From assembly GCF_007829875.1 (NCBI RefSeq), contig NZ_VIWV01000001.1, forward strand, positions 3,070,501 to 3,134,500: 64,000 bases of DNA, given 5' to 3'. The notes below the pieces were generated by a model that saw nothing but the letters and a program-made list of their open reading frames with translations, made no database searches and was not told the origin of the DNA. Numbering within the stretch: position 1 is the stretch's first letter; every line of letters starts with the position of its first letter. Shown here piece after piece: positions 24,962 through 33,788 of the stretch. Source of the stretch: Streptomyces capillispiralis. GTDB lineage: Bacteria > Actinomycetota > Actinomycetes > Streptomycetales > Streptomycetaceae. A program made the position numbers and the translations under genes.

Positions 24962-25882
24962 GTGCAGGGGGTGCTGAGCGGGTTCCTGGTGATCGCCGTC
25001 GTCATCGGCGTCGGCTACGTCATCGGCCGCCGGGGGTATCTCGGCGCACAGGGCCGCGAGGTCCTGACCAAGCTGGCGTTCCACGTGGCCTCGCCCGCCC
25101 TGCTGTTCACCACGCTCGCCCGGGCCGACCTGTCGGTGGTCTTCTCCAGCCGGCTGCTGGTCACCGCGCTGAGCACGGCGGCGGTGGCGGGCGTCTTCGT
25201 CGCGGTGGGTGTGGTGCGCGGCTGGGGCGTGGGCCACACCACCATCGGCGCCCTGTGCTCCAGCTACGTCAACTCCGGCAACCTGGGCATCCCCATCGCG
25301 GTGTACGTCCTCGGGGACGCCTCCCTCGTGGCTCCGGTGCTGCTGTTCCAGCTGGTCGGGGTCACCCCGATCGCGCTGACGATCCTCGACCTGTCGACGG
25401 CGGGCGAGAAGCGGCCGTTGTGGCGGCGGGTCCTGACACCGTTGCGCAATCCGGTCGCGGTCGCGTCGCTGGCGGGGGTGGCGGTGTCGGCGGCCGGGAT
25501 CGGGATACCCGGCCCGGTCTGGGACCCGATGACGCTGATCGGCAACATGGCGGTGCCCGCCGTGCTCCTCGCCTTCGGCATCTCGCTGCGCGGCAGCACC
25601 CTGCCCCTGCGGGGCGGTGACCGGGGCGCCGTCCTGCTCGCCGTGGCGCTGAAGGCGGTGGGCCAGCCGCTGGTGGCCTGGGTGCTGGGGGCCGGCGTCT
25701 TCGGGCTGCGCGGGGCGCATCTGCTGGACGTGGTGGTGACCTCGGCCCTCCCGGCCGCGCAGAACCTCTTCACGTACGCGAGCAGCTACCGCGTGGGCGA
25801 GAAGCTGGCCCGGGAGGCGATCCTCGTCTCCACGGTGCTCTCGGTGCCGGTACTGGTGGTGGTCGCGGCGCTGCTGGGGTGA
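24962..25882 (+). CDS. AEC (auxin efflux carrier)-family transporter
   Basis: 306 aa, ten predicted helices. The family pattern is visible in FLVIAVVIGVGYVIGRRGYL, SSYVNSGNLGIPIAVYVLG (the conserved NxGxxGxP segment) and SALPAAQNLFTYASSY. GTG 24962 has GAGGAG about six bases upstream. Substrates of bacterial members are mostly small organic acids. It ends 1 nt before the convergent Uma2 gene stop. Confidence 0.87.
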   Translation: MQGVLSGFLVIAVVIGVGYVIGRRGYLGAQGREVLTKLAFHVASPALLFTTLARADLSVVFSSRLLVTALSTAAVAGVFVAVGVVRGWGVGHTTIGALCSSYVNSGNLGIPIAVYVLGDASLVAPVLLFQLVGVTPIALTILDLSTAGEKRPLWRRVLTPLRNPVAVASLAGVAVSAAGIGIPGPVWDPMTLIGNMAVPAVLLAFGISLRGSTLPLRGGDRGAVLLAVALKAVGQPLVAWVLGAGVFGLRGAHLLDVVVTSALPAAQNLFTYASSYRVGEKLAREAILVSTVLSVPVLVVVAALLG

Positions 25883-25883
25883 C

Positions 25884-26504
25884 TCAGGCCTCGGGGAACT
25901 CGCCGGTGTCGATGACCAGGTCGAAGGGGGCGGGGAGCTTGATCGGCTCACCGAACTTCGCGGTGCTCAGGGGACGGTGGACGTCACCCTTCGGTTCACC
26001 GTAGAGCGTCACGGCCGGGCCGTCGGGGGCCCAGCGGTCGACGAGGAGGTACAGCGGGATACCCGCGGTGGCGTAGGCGGCGGGCTCGCTGACGCGGTCG
26101 TCACGGGCGTTGGACTTCGAGGTGACCTCGACGACCAGTTCGGCGAGGGCGGCGGGGATGTGGGTGTCCGACTCCGTGTGCTCCCGTACCGGGGCCACCA
26201 CGAGGTCCGGGATCAGCATGCCCAGACGCGAGGGCACAGCGATGGCCAGGGTCTGGAAGATCTCCCAGTCGTCGGGGATCACGGAGTAGAGGCGCCGCTG
26301 AATGCGGGCCGCGATCACGTTGTGACGGTAGGCGGGAGCGGGTGACACGGTGATGATCCCCTCAATGATCTCCACCTTGCTGCCCTCGGGCCATTCCATC
26401 CCCTCCCAGAACCGGACGAGGTCGTTCCAGCTCTGCTCGGGGTCCTGGCTCACGGTGAGTGCGCTCACGACGGTCCCCAATCGGTGCGTCACCGAGTCCA
26501 GCAT
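25884..26504 (-). CDS. Uma2-family (putative restriction-endonuclease-fold) protein
   Basis: 206 aa from ATG 26504; GTG 26453 (VSQDPEQSWNDL) is an equally credible start. The PD-(D/E)XK-like core is PDLVVAPVRE with ELVVEVTSKSNARDD, and KVEIIEGIITVSPAPAYRHN is the usual N-terminal segment. The family is abundant in Streptomyces and cyanobacteria; activity is largely untested. The longer reading to 26543 would begin inside the deoA terminator and is rejected. Confidence 0.8.
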   Translation of the reverse strand: MLDSVTHRLGTVVSALTVSQDPEQSWNDLVRFWEGMEWPEGSKVEIIEGIITVSPAPAYRHNVIAARIQRRLYSVIPDDWEIFQTLAIAVPSRLGMLIPDLVVAPVREHTESDTHIPAALAELVVEVTSKSNARDDRVSEPAAYATAGIPLYLLVDRWAPDGPAVTLYGEPKGDVHRPLSTAKFGEPIKLPAPFDLVIDTGEFPEA

Positions 26505-26510
26505 GCCGAA

Positions 26511-26538
26511 CGGGACCGGTGGGGGTCCACCGGTCCCG
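26511..26538 (-). terminator. Terminator of the nucleoside operon (after deoA)
   Basis: Perfect 12-bp stem CGGGACCGGTGG/CCACCGGTCCCG with a GGGT loop, 25 nt beyond the deoA stop. Confidence 0.8.
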
Positions 26539-26563
26539 TTCACCCGAAAGGGGAAACTCCAGG

Positions 26564-27847
26564 TCAGGCGATGCGTTCCAGCACCACCGGCGTGGCGGAG
26601 AAGTCCGTGCCGGGGGCCGCGATGTCGTACGAGCCCTCGACCGCCTGGAGCGCGTACGCGAAGCGGTCCGGGGTGTCCGTGTGGAGGGTGAGGAGGGGCT
26701 GGCCCTCCGTCACCGTGTCGCCGGGCTTGGCGTGCATCTCGACGCCCGCGCCCGCCTGCACCGGGTCCTCCTTGCGGGCGCGGCCCGCGCCGAGGCGCCA
26801 GGCGGCGACACCGATGCCGTAGGCGTCCAGGCGGGTCAGGACGCCGGAGGCGGTGGCCTTCACCACGTGCTGCTCCCGGGCGACCGGCAGCTCCGCGTCC
26901 GGGTCGCCGCCCTGGGCGGCGATCATGCGGCGCCAGACGTCCATCGCGGAGCCGTCGGCGAGGGCCTTCGCCGGGTCGGCGTCGCGCAGGCCCGCCGCGT
27001 CCAGCATCTCGCGGGCGAGGGCGAGGGTCAGCTCGACGACGTCCGCCGGACCGCCGCCCGCCAGGACCTCCACCGACTCGCGGACCTCCACGGCGTTGCC
27101 CGCGGTCAGGCCGAGCGGGGTGGACATGTCGGTGAGCAGGGCGACCGTCTTCACGCCGGAGTCGGTGCCCAGGCCGACCATCGTGGCGGCCAGCTCGCGG
27201 GCGTCGTCGATCGTCTTCATGAAGGCGCCGGTGCCGACCTTCACGTCGAGGACCAGGGAGCCGGTGCCCTCCGCGATCTTCTTCGACATGATCGAGGAGG
27301 CGATGAGCGGGATCGCCTCGACCGTGCCCGTGACGTCCCGGAGGGCGTAGAGCTTCTTGTCCGCCGGGGCCAGTCCGTCGCCCGCCGCGCAGATCACGGC
27401 GCCGGTGCCGTCCAGCACCGACAGCATCTCCTCGTTGGAGAGCAGGGCGCGCCAGCCGGGGATGGACTCCAGCTTGTCGAGGGTGCCGCCGGTGTGGCCG
27501 AGGCCGCGACCCGACAGCTGCGGGACGGCCGCGCCGCAGGCCGCGACGAGCGGGGCCAGCGGGAGGGTGATCTTGTCGCCGACGCCGCCGGTGGAGTGCT
27601 TGTCGGCGGTGGGGCGGGAGAGCGAGGAGAAGTCCATGCGCTCGCCGGAGGCGATCATCGCGGCGGTCCAGCGGGCGATCTCGCCCCGGTTCATGCCGTT
27701 GAGCAGGATCGCCATGGCGAGGGCCGACATCTGCTCGTCGGCCACCTCCCCGCGGGTGTACGCGTCGATGACCCAGTCGATCTGCTCGTCACTGAGTTCG
27801 CCGCGGTCCCGCTTGGTGCGGATGACGGAGATGGCGTCCATGGCCAT
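26564..27847 (-). CDS. deoA: Thymidine phosphorylase
   Basis: 427 aa; converts thymidine/deoxyuridine and phosphate to base and deoxyribose-1-phosphate. The family signature is visible in SGRGLGHTGGTLDKLESIPG. DKHSTGGVGDK is the phosphate-binding loop, and ASSIMSKKIAEGTGSLVLD and KVGTGAFMKT follow. ATG 27847 has AAGGA nine bases upstream. It is last in the operon behind cdd (82-nt gap), so imported cytidine can be deaminated and pyrimidine deoxynucleosides then split. Confidence 0.95.
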   Translation of the reverse strand: MAMDAISVIRTKRDRGELSDEQIDWVIDAYTRGEVADEQMSALAMAILLNGMNRGEIARWTAAMIASGERMDFSSLSRPTADKHSTGGVGDKITLPLAPLVAACGAAVPQLSGRGLGHTGGTLDKLESIPGWRALLSNEEMLSVLDGTGAVICAAGDGLAPADKKLYALRDVTGTVEAIPLIASSIMSKKIAEGTGSLVLDVKVGTGAFMKTIDDARELAATMVGLGTDSGVKTVALLTDMSTPLGLTAGNAVEVRESVEVLAGGGPADVVELTLALAREMLDAAGLRDADPAKALADGSAMDVWRRMIAAQGGDPDAELPVAREQHVVKATASGVLTRLDAYGIGVAAWRLGAGRARKEDPVQAGAGVEMHAKPGDTVTEGQPLLTLHTDTPDRFAYALQAVEGSYDIAAPGTDFSATPVVLERIA

Positions 27848-27930
27848 GGCTGGCGTTCCTTCCGGGGTGCGAAGGGTACGGCCCCCGCGAACGACGGTAA
27901 CGGCAGTCGCTCACAGGGGCCGTACGGGAG

Positions 27931-28329
27931 TTACTTGGTGAGGTACTGCGGGCCGAAGGCCTGGGGCAGCATCTCCGACAGCGGCAGGATGCCCGCCGGG
28001 GTCTCCAGCAGCAGTCCGGGGCCGCCGAACTCGTACAGCAGCTGGCGGCAGCGGCCGCACGGGACGAGGATCTCGCCCCTGCCGTCCACGCAGGTGAAGT
28101 GCGTGAGCCGGCCGCCCCCGGTGCGCTGGAGCTCGGAGACCAGTCCGCACTCGGCGCACAGGCCGAGACCGTACGAGGCGTTCTCGACGTTGCAGCCGGA
28201 GACCGTGCGTCCGTCGTCGACCAGGGCGGCGACGCCGACCGGGTAACCCGAGTAGGGGGCGTAGGCGTGGGACATGGCGTCCCGCGCGGTGGCGCGCAGC
28301 GCCTCCCAGTCGACGTCGGCCGCGGTCAC
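27931..28329 (-). CDS. cdd: Cytidine deaminase
   Basis: 132 aa. The zinc site comprises CAEC (catalytic Glu after the first Cys, in GLGLCAECGLVSEL) and PCGRCRQLLYEF. The substrate segment is AYAPYSGYPVGVA and SGCNVENASYG. This is the short homotetrameric type. GTG 28329 overlaps the permease stop by 4 nt (GTGA), so the two are translationally coupled. Confidence 0.93.
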   Translation of the reverse strand: MTAADVDWEALRATARDAMSHAYAPYSGYPVGVAALVDDGRTVSGCNVENASYGLGLCAECGLVSELQRTGGGRLTHFTCVDGRGEILVPCGRCRQLLYEFGGPGLLLETPAGILPLSEMLPQAFGPQYLTK

Positions 28330-29600
28330 TTGCCCTGTCCCTTCCGGTACGGCATGCCGTTGGCCCTCGGCATCCGCAGCCGCTGCGCGGACAGGGCGAG
28401 GACGACCAGGGTGATGACGTACGGCGTGGCGGAGACGACCTGGTTGGGGACCTCGTTGGTGCCGGCGTACCAGGCGAAGACGAGGGCGCCGATGACCAGG
28501 GTGATCACCGCCTGGACGTACTTCTTGCGGACCACCAGCCAGATCGCGCCGATGAGCAGCAGCAGCGCGCCGAGCAGCAGCAGGGCGTGCACGTTGGCGG
28601 AGCCGCCGCGCAGGTTGAGGCTGTCGGTGTAGCCGAAGAGGCCGGCGCCGATGGCGAGGCCGCCGGGCATCCAGTTGCCGAAGATCATCGCGGCGAGGCC
28701 GATGTAGCCGCGGCCGCTGACCTGGCCCTCCAGGTAGAAGGGGTTGGCGACGAGGGAGAGGAAGACGCCGCCGAGGCCGGCCAGACCGCCGGAGATGATC
28801 ACGGCCAGGTACTTGTACTTGTAGACGTTGACGCCGAGGGACTCGGCCGCGATCGGGTTCTCGCCGCAGGAGCGCAGCCTGAGGCCGAAGGCGGTGCGCC
28901 ACAGGATCCACCAGGTCGCGGGGATGAGCGCGACGGCGATCAGGGTCAGCCAGGAGACGTCGGTGACCAGTCCGCCGAGCAGGCCCGCGATGTCGGAGAC
29001 CAGGAACCAGCCCTTGTCGTTGAGGTCCCGGAGTCCGTCGGAGAGTCCCGGCACGGTGAAGTGGCCGAGGGACTCGATCGCCGGGGACTGCTTGGCGGAG
29101 CCGCCCGGGTGGCCCTCGAAGGCCAGCGGGGCGAGGTAGCGGGTGGCGCCGAGGGCGAGGATGTTGATGGCCACGCCGGAGACGATGTGGTTGACGTTGA
29201 AGGTGACGGTGACGAGCGCGTGCAGCAGGCCGCCGATCGCGCCGCCGATGATGCCGACCAGGACGCCGGTCCACGGGCCCCACTGGAATCCGGCCCAGGC
29301 ACCGAACCAGGTGCCCATGATCATCATGCCTTCGAGGCCGATGTTGACGACGCCCGCGCGCTCGGCCCACAGGCCGCCGAGGCCGGCCAGGCCGATCGGC
29401 ACGGCGAGCTGGAGGGCGGTGGACATCTGGCTGACGTTGGTGATGCCGTCCGCGCCGGTGATCAACCGGACGATCGAGGTCAGCGCCAGGGCTCCGGCGA
29501 TGACCAGGAGCAGGACGGGCCAGGACAGGCGGCGGCCGGTCTTGGGTGCGTGCTCCAGCGACGGCTGGTTGACGTCGGTCGCTGTGGTCGGTGCGGTCAT
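28326..29600 (-). CDS. Nucleoside ABC transporter permease (second)
   Basis: 424 aa, BPD_transp_2 family (as in branched amino acid/ribose-type and NupQ permeases), with about ten helices. Typical segments are LWAERAGVVNIGLEGMMIMG, NHIVSGVAINILALG and ENPIAAESLGVNVYKYKYLA. ATG 29600 overlaps the stop of the first permease (ATGA). The BmpA-type lipoproteins and salvage enzymes nearby make nucleosides the likely cargo. Confidence 0.9.
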   Translation of the reverse strand: MTAPTTATDVNQPSLEHAPKTGRRLSWPVLLLVIAGALALTSIVRLITGADGITNVSQMSTALQLAVPIGLAGLGGLWAERAGVVNIGLEGMMIMGTWFGAWAGFQWGPWTGVLVGIIGGAIGGLLHALVTVTFNVNHIVSGVAINILALGATRYLAPLAFEGHPGGSAKQSPAIESLGHFTVPGLSDGLRDLNDKGWFLVSDIAGLLGGLVTDVSWLTLIAVALIPATWWILWRTAFGLRLRSCGENPIAAESLGVNVYKYKYLAVIISGGLAGLGGVFLSLVANPFYLEGQVSGRGYIGLAAMIFGNWMPGGLAIGAGLFGYTDSLNLRGGSANVHALLLLGALLLLIGAIWLVVRKKYVQAVITLVIGALVFAWYAGTNEVPNQVVSATPYVITLVVLALSAQRLRMPRANGMPYRKGQGK

Positions 29601-30721
29601 CGGCCGGCCACCTCCTTCGTGGTGTTGTTGTCGGCGCCCAGGACGTGACCGGCGGCGAGCTCGGCGCCGACCCGGCGCTGCTGGCGGCGCAGGCCCCACT
29701 CGCGGACGGCCTCGTAGGAGACGACGACGGAGAGGACGATCAGGCCCTGCATGATGACCGCGATCTCCTTGTCGTAGCCGTGGAAGTCCAGCTCGGGCGA
29801 GGCCTTGTCGAGCCAGGCCCACAGCAGGGCCGCGAAGGCGATGCCGACCGGGCTGTTGCGGCCGAGCAGGGCGATGCCGATGCCGAGGAAGCCGATGCCG
29901 GTGGGGAAGTTGAGGCTGTAGGTGTGGGTGTCGCCCATCAGGATGGGCAGGCCCGCGAGTCCGGCGATGGCACCGGAGATCAGCATGGCGGTGAGCACCA
30001 TGCGCTTGGGGTCGACGCCGCTGGCCGCGGCGGCGGACTCGGAGGCGCCGGAGGCGCGCAGGTCGAAGCCGAAGCGGGTGCGGTTGAGGACGACCCAGTA
30101 GCCGATGCCGAGCAGGACGGCCAGGATGACCAGGCCGTAGATCTCGCCGGCCTCGCCCATGTCGATGCCGGGGATCCAGCCGGACTCGTGCATCTCGCCG
30201 GTGGTGTTGTTGTTGCCGACCTTGACGCCGAAGACGGTGGGCAGCCACAGGTAGCCGATGACGGAGGTCGCGATCGCGTTGAGCATGATCGTGGCGACGA
30301 CCTCGCTGACGCCCCGGGTGACCTTGAGGACACCGGCGATGCCGGACCAGAAGGCGCCGGTGAGCACGGCGGTCAGGAGCAGCAGCGGGATCTGCAGGGC
30401 GGCCGGGAGGGCTGCGTGGGCGCCGACGATGGCGGCCATCATGGCGGCGAGCTGGTACTGGCCGTCGACGCCGATGTTGAAGAGGTTCATCCGGAAGCCG
30501 ATGGCCACCGCGAGGGCCGCGATGTAGTACATCGACGCCTGGTTGATGATCAGGACCTGGATGTCGGAGAACCCGGCCTGCTCGAACATCAGGGCGAACG
30601 GCTCGACCGGGTTCTTGCCGGAGGCGAGCAGCACGATCGCGCTGAGGGCGAAGGCCACGGCGAGCGCGATGACCGGCCCGGCCACCGCGAGCAGCACGCG
30701 CTCCTTGTCGAACTTCTTCAT
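29597..30721 (-). CDS. Nucleoside ABC transporter permease (first)
   Basis: 374 aa, BPD_transp_2 family (NupP-like). Segments: RMNLFNIGVDGQYQLAAMMA, TRGVSEVVATIMLNAIA, SESAAAASGVDPKRMVL. Helices run through most of residues 10-330. The polar C-terminus ends ADNNTTKEVAGR. ATG 30721 shares one base with the ATPase stop (TGATG). It forms a heterodimeric channel with the next permease, as in other NupPQ-type systems. Confidence 0.9.
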   Translation of the reverse strand: MKKFDKERVLLAVAGPVIALAVAFALSAIVLLASGKNPVEPFALMFEQAGFSDIQVLIINQASMYYIAALAVAIGFRMNLFNIGVDGQYQLAAMMAAIVGAHAALPAALQIPLLLLTAVLTGAFWSGIAGVLKVTRGVSEVVATIMLNAIATSVIGYLWLPTVFGVKVGNNNTTGEMHESGWIPGIDMGEAGEIYGLVILAVLLGIGYWVVLNRTRFGFDLRASGASESAAAASGVDPKRMVLTAMLISGAIAGLAGLPILMGDTHTYSLNFPTGIGFLGIGIALLGRNSPVGIAFAALLWAWLDKASPELDFHGYDKEIAVIMQGLIVLSVVVSYEAVREWGLRRQQRRVGAELAAGHVLGADNNTTKEVAGR

Positions 30722-32280
30722 CAGCGGGCCTCGTCTTCCGCACCCGGGCCGCCGTCGGCCGGGGTCTCCTCGTGCTCCAGGTGTCCGGAGGCGGCGCCGG
30801 TCATGGCGGTGCCGAGTTCCTCCGGGGTGATGGTGGCGGGGTCGGCGTCCGCGACCAGCTTGCCGTCGTAGATCACCCTCAGGGTGTCGGACAGGCCGAT
30901 GAGCTCGTCCAGGTCGGCGGAGATCAGCAGCACGGCCAGGCCCTCGCGGCGGGCCTCGCGGATGTGGTCCCAGATCGCGGCCTGCGCGCCGACGTCCACA
31001 CCGCGGGTGGGGTGGGCGGCGATCAGGAAGCGCGGCTCGTGGCTCATCTCGCGGCCGACGATCAGCTTCTGCTGGTTGCCGCCGGACAGGGAGGCGGCGG
31101 TGACGTCGATGCCGGGGGTGCGGACGTCGTACTCCGTCACGATCCGGCGGGTGTCCTCCTGGGCGGCCTTCGGGTCCAGCCAGACGCCCTTGGCGTTGGG
31201 CCGCTCCGTGACGTGGCCGAGGATGCGGTTCTCCCAGAGGGGGGACTCCAGGAGCAGGCCGTGGCGGTGGCGGTCCTCGGGGATGTAGCCGATGCCCTGC
31301 TCGCGGCGGCGGCGGGTGGGCCAGGCGGTGATCTCCTCGTCGGCCAGCCGGATGACGCCGGAGTCGGCGTGCTTGAGGCCGATGAGGGCGTCGACCAGCT
31401 CGGTCTGGCCGTTGCCCTCCACGCCGGCGATGCCCAGGACCTCGCCCGCGTGGATGGTGAAGCTGATGTCGTCCAGCAGGGCCTTGCCGCCGGGGGCGGT
31501 CAGGCGCAGCGTGTCGACGGTGAGGACGGGCCGGTCGGTGACCGTGGACTCGGCGGTCTCCGGGGTCGGCAGTTCGCTGCCGACCATCATCTCGGCGAGC
31601 TGGCGGGGGGTGGTCTCGGCGGGGACGGCGGTGCCGACCGTGGTGCCGCGACGGATGACGGTGATCTCGTCGGCGACGGAGAGGACCTCGCCCAGCTTGT
31701 GGGAGATGAAGATGACCGACAGGCCCTCGGCCTTCAGCTCGCGCAGGTTGTCGAAGAGCGCGTCGACCTCCTGCGGGACGAGGACGGCGGTGGGCTCGTC
31801 GAGGATCAGGGTGGTGGCGCCGCGGTAGAGGACCTTGAGGATCTCCACGCGCTGGCGAGCGGCCACGCCGAGCTCCTCGACCAGGACGTCGGGGCGCACG
31901 CCGAGGCCGTAGCGGTCGGAGAGTTCCCTGATCTTGCGGCGGGCCTTCGCGCCGATGCCGTACAGCTTCTCGCTGCCGAGGACGACGTTCTCCAGGACGG
32001 TGAGGTTGTCCGCGAGCATGAAGTGCTGGTGCACCATGCCGATGCCGCGGACGATCGCGTCGGCGGGCGAGGAGAAGCTCACCTGTTCGCCGTGGATCGC
32101 GATGGTGCCCTCGTCCGGCTTCTGCATGCCGTAGAGGATCTTCATCAGGGTCGACTTGCCGGCGCCGTTCTCCCCGACCAGGGCGTGGACGGTGCCCTTG
32201 CGGACGGTGAGGTGGATGTCGTGGTTGGCCACGACACCCGGGAAGCGCTTGGTGATCCCGGCGAGCTCGACGGCGGTCAC
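30721..32280 (-). CDS. Nucleoside ABC transporter ATP-binding protein (two ABC domains)
   Basis: 519 aa from GTG 32280, NupO/RbsA type. The first ABC domain has Walker A GENGAGKST, an atypical signature LGVAARQRVEI, and Walker B TTLILDEPTAVL. The second has a degenerate Walker A (GVEGNGQTEL, no Lys) and a normal LSGGNQQKL, as usual in this family. No ribosome-binding site precedes GTG 32280. A strong AGGAGAG lies 6 nt before an in-frame ATC at 32328, which would add 16 residues (INASSSPPAGAAVNES). First gene of the operon ABC-permease-permease-cdd-deoA, under operator D. Confidence 0.9.
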   Translation of the reverse strand: MTAVELAGITKRFPGVVANHDIHLTVRKGTVHALVGENGAGKSTLMKILYGMQKPDEGTIAIHGEQVSFSSPADAIVRGIGMVHQHFMLADNLTVLENVVLGSEKLYGIGAKARRKIRELSDRYGLGVRPDVLVEELGVAARQRVEILKVLYRGATTLILDEPTAVLVPQEVDALFDNLRELKAEGLSVIFISHKLGEVLSVADEITVIRRGTTVGTAVPAETTPRQLAEMMVGSELPTPETAESTVTDRPVLTVDTLRLTAPGGKALLDDISFTIHAGEVLGIAGVEGNGQTELVDALIGLKHADSGVIRLADEEITAWPTRRRREQGIGYIPEDRHRHGLLLESPLWENRILGHVTERPNAKGVWLDPKAAQEDTRRIVTEYDVRTPGIDVTAASLSGGNQQKLIVGREMSHEPRFLIAAHPTRGVDVGAQAAIWDHIREARREGLAVLLISADLDELIGLSDTLRVIYDGKLVADADPATITPEELGTAMTGAASGHLEHEETPADGGPGAEDEAR

Positions 32281-32334
32281 CGATTCGTTGACCGCCGCTC
32301 CGGCCGGAGGGCTGCTGGACGCGTTGATGGCGCA

Positions 32335-32341
32335 CTCTCCT
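32335..32341 (-). promoter_or_regulatory. Shine-Dalgarno sequence before a possible ATC start
   Basis: AGGAGAG on the minus strand, spaced 6 nt from in-frame ATC (32328-32326). The nearest standard start in frame, GTG 32280, is 54 nt downstream of it. A GTG inside this SD region opens a different frame. Confidence 0.45.
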
Positions 32342-32356
32342 GGGGACGGGGGCCGT

Positions 32357-32368
32357 CTACGCGCGTAG
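32357..32368 (-). promoter_or_regulatory. Palindromic operator (site D) of the nucleoside ABC/salvage operon
   Basis: Perfect CTACGCGCGTAG between the bmpA terminator and the ATPase gene, 15 nt upstream of the SD. TTGCAT stands further upstream as a possible -35, but I could not fix a -10. Confidence 0.65.
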
Positions 32369-32405
32369 TGCCCCTACGGCATGCAAAGCGGTGGCGCACC
32401 GAACC

Positions 32406-32442
32406 GACGGGGTACGGGGAGCCCGACTCCCCGTACCCCGTC
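32406..32442 (-). terminator. Terminator of the first bmpA-like gene
   Basis: Perfect 16-bp stem (arms 32406-32421 and 32427-32442) with a CCCGA loop, 32 nt past the stop codon. It separates bmpA transcription from the ABC operon, which has its own operator. Confidence 0.8.
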
Positions 32443-32474
32443 GAGCGGACGCGACCCCGCGGTTACTCGGGTGG

Positions 32475-33524
32475 TCAGCTCGACTTGACCTTGATCTCGC
32501 CGCTGACGATCTTCTCCTTGGCCGTCTCGATGGCTTTCTGGAGCTCGGCGTCGTCCGCGAACTTCGGGTTGGAGTTCGACAGGCTCACCTCACCCGTCTT
32601 CAGATCGCCCCTGACGATACCGGTCTCGGGCTTGCCGTCCTCGACCGACTTCGCCAGGTTGTACACCGCCTTGGCGACGTCCTTCATCGCCGAAGTGAGG
32701 ATCGAGTCCTTGTACTTGGCGAGGGCTTCCTGCCGGTACTGGTCGGAGTCGACGCCGATCGCCCACACCTTGTTGGCGGCGGCGGCCTCGATGACGCCCT
32801 GACCGGACAGACCGGCGGCCGCGTAGATGACGTCGGCCTTCTTCTCGATCTGGCCCTCGGCGGCGGTCTTGCCCTTGTCGGGGCTGGAGAAGCCGCCCTC
32901 CTCGGCCGTCTGCGTCAGGTACTGCGAGACGACCTTCACCTTGGCGTCGGTGTCCTTGACGCCCTGCTCGAAGCCCGCCTGGAACTTGTGGATCAGCGGG
33001 ATGTCCACACCGCCCACGAAGCCGACCGTGTCGGTCTTGGTGCTCTTGGCGGCGGCGACGCCGGCCAGGTAGGAGGCCTGCTCCTCGGAGAAGACCAGGT
33101 CGGCCACGTTCTCCGCCTCGATCGTGGCGTCGTCCACGATGCCGAAGGTGGTGTCCGGGAACTTCTCCGCGGCGCCCTTGACGGCGGCGGCGTAGGCGTA
33201 GCCCACACCGATGACCGGGTTGTAGCCCTGCTTCGCCAGCGACGCCAGGCGCTGCTCCTTGTCGGCGTCCGTCTCGCCCTCGGTGGGCTCGACGTCGGCC
33301 GTCTCGTAGCCGAACTCCTTCTTCGCCTGCTCCAGGCCCGCGTACGCGGCGTCGTTGAAGGACTGGTCGCCCTTGCCGCCGACGTCGTAGGCGATGGCGA
33401 GGCCCTTGTCCCCCTTCGACTCCGAGGAGCTGGAAGAGGTCGAGGTGCCGCCGCAGGCGGAGAGGGCGAGGGCCAGGGAGGCGGTCGCTGCGCCTGCGAC
33501 CGTGATCCGGGAAATCCGGCGCAT
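32475..33524 (-). CDS. BmpA-family nucleoside-binding lipoprotein (copy 1)
   Basis: 349 aa. Lipoprotein signal MRRISRITVAGAATASLA with lipobox ALSA-Cys24, then a Ser-rich linker. The Bmp/PnrA-like periplasmic-binding fold has the family start KGLAIAYDVGGKGDQSFND, VIGVGYAYAAA, FGIVDDA, FVGGVDIPLI and IYAAAGLSGQGVIEAA. It probably delivers purine nucleosides to the adjacent permeases, as PnrA does. AGGAGC stands eight bases before the ATG. It has its own promoter with operator E and its own terminator, so it can be expressed apart from the ABC genes. Confidence 0.92.
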   Translation of the reverse strand: MRRISRITVAGAATASLALALSACGGTSTSSSSSESKGDKGLAIAYDVGGKGDQSFNDAAYAGLEQAKKEFGYETADVEPTEGETDADKEQRLASLAKQGYNPVIGVGYAYAAAVKGAAEKFPDTTFGIVDDATIEAENVADLVFSEEQASYLAGVAAAKSTKTDTVGFVGGVDIPLIHKFQAGFEQGVKDTDAKVKVVSQYLTQTAEEGGFSSPDKGKTAAEGQIEKKADVIYAAAGLSGQGVIEAAAANKVWAIGVDSDQYRQEALAKYKDSILTSAMKDVAKAVYNLAKSVEDGKPETGIVRGDLKTGEVSLSNSNPKFADDAELQKAIETAKEKIVSGEIKVKSS

Positions 33525-33589
33525 GAGTGGTGCTCCTAGGGTCGTACAAGCGCCGGGGACAGGTCGGCTACGGCGCTGGCTTCGCCGCA

Positions 33590-33617
33590 GATTAACGCGC
33601 GTAGACCTGCCTGAAAA
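33590..33617 (-). promoter_or_regulatory. Operator variant (site E) and promoter of bmpA copy 1
   Basis: Minus strand: TTTTCA (33617-33612), 16-nt spacer, TTAATC (33595-33590). The palindrome variant TCTACGCGCGTTAA (33605-33592; two mismatches to the TCTACGCGCGTAGA form) overlaps the -10. The leader to the ATG would be about 55 nt, with an SD. Confidence 0.6.
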
Positions 33618-33730
33618 CCCCTTCTGTCCACCTTGTTATGCGCCCGTGGCCAACCCGGCGCCGAGCCCTGGTCACGGCCTTGCCGTTCGCGAACGGGAGG
33701 TGGCGGTGGGTGAGCGGACGCGCGGACGGC

Positions 33731-33765
33731 GGAGCGGGCGGGCACCCGGGGTGCCCGCCCGCTCC
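33731..33765 (-). terminator. Terminator of the second bmpA-like gene
   Basis: Perfect 16-bp stem (arms 33731-33746, 33750-33765) with a CGG loop, 23 nt beyond the stop at 33789. Confidence 0.82.
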
Positions 33766-33788
33766 ACGGTCATCGGCCGCGCCGGCCG

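Noticed and set aside
26505-26543. Upstream start of the Uma2 gene at 26543
   Set aside because: It would place the start codon beyond the perfect deoA terminator hairpin at 26511-26538, and the extra residues are Gly/Pro-rich and not part of the family.
26459-28246. Plus-strand frame of about 595 codons over deoA and cdd
   Set aside because: Antisense to two enzymes with intact active-site motifs; composition is typical of a shadow frame.
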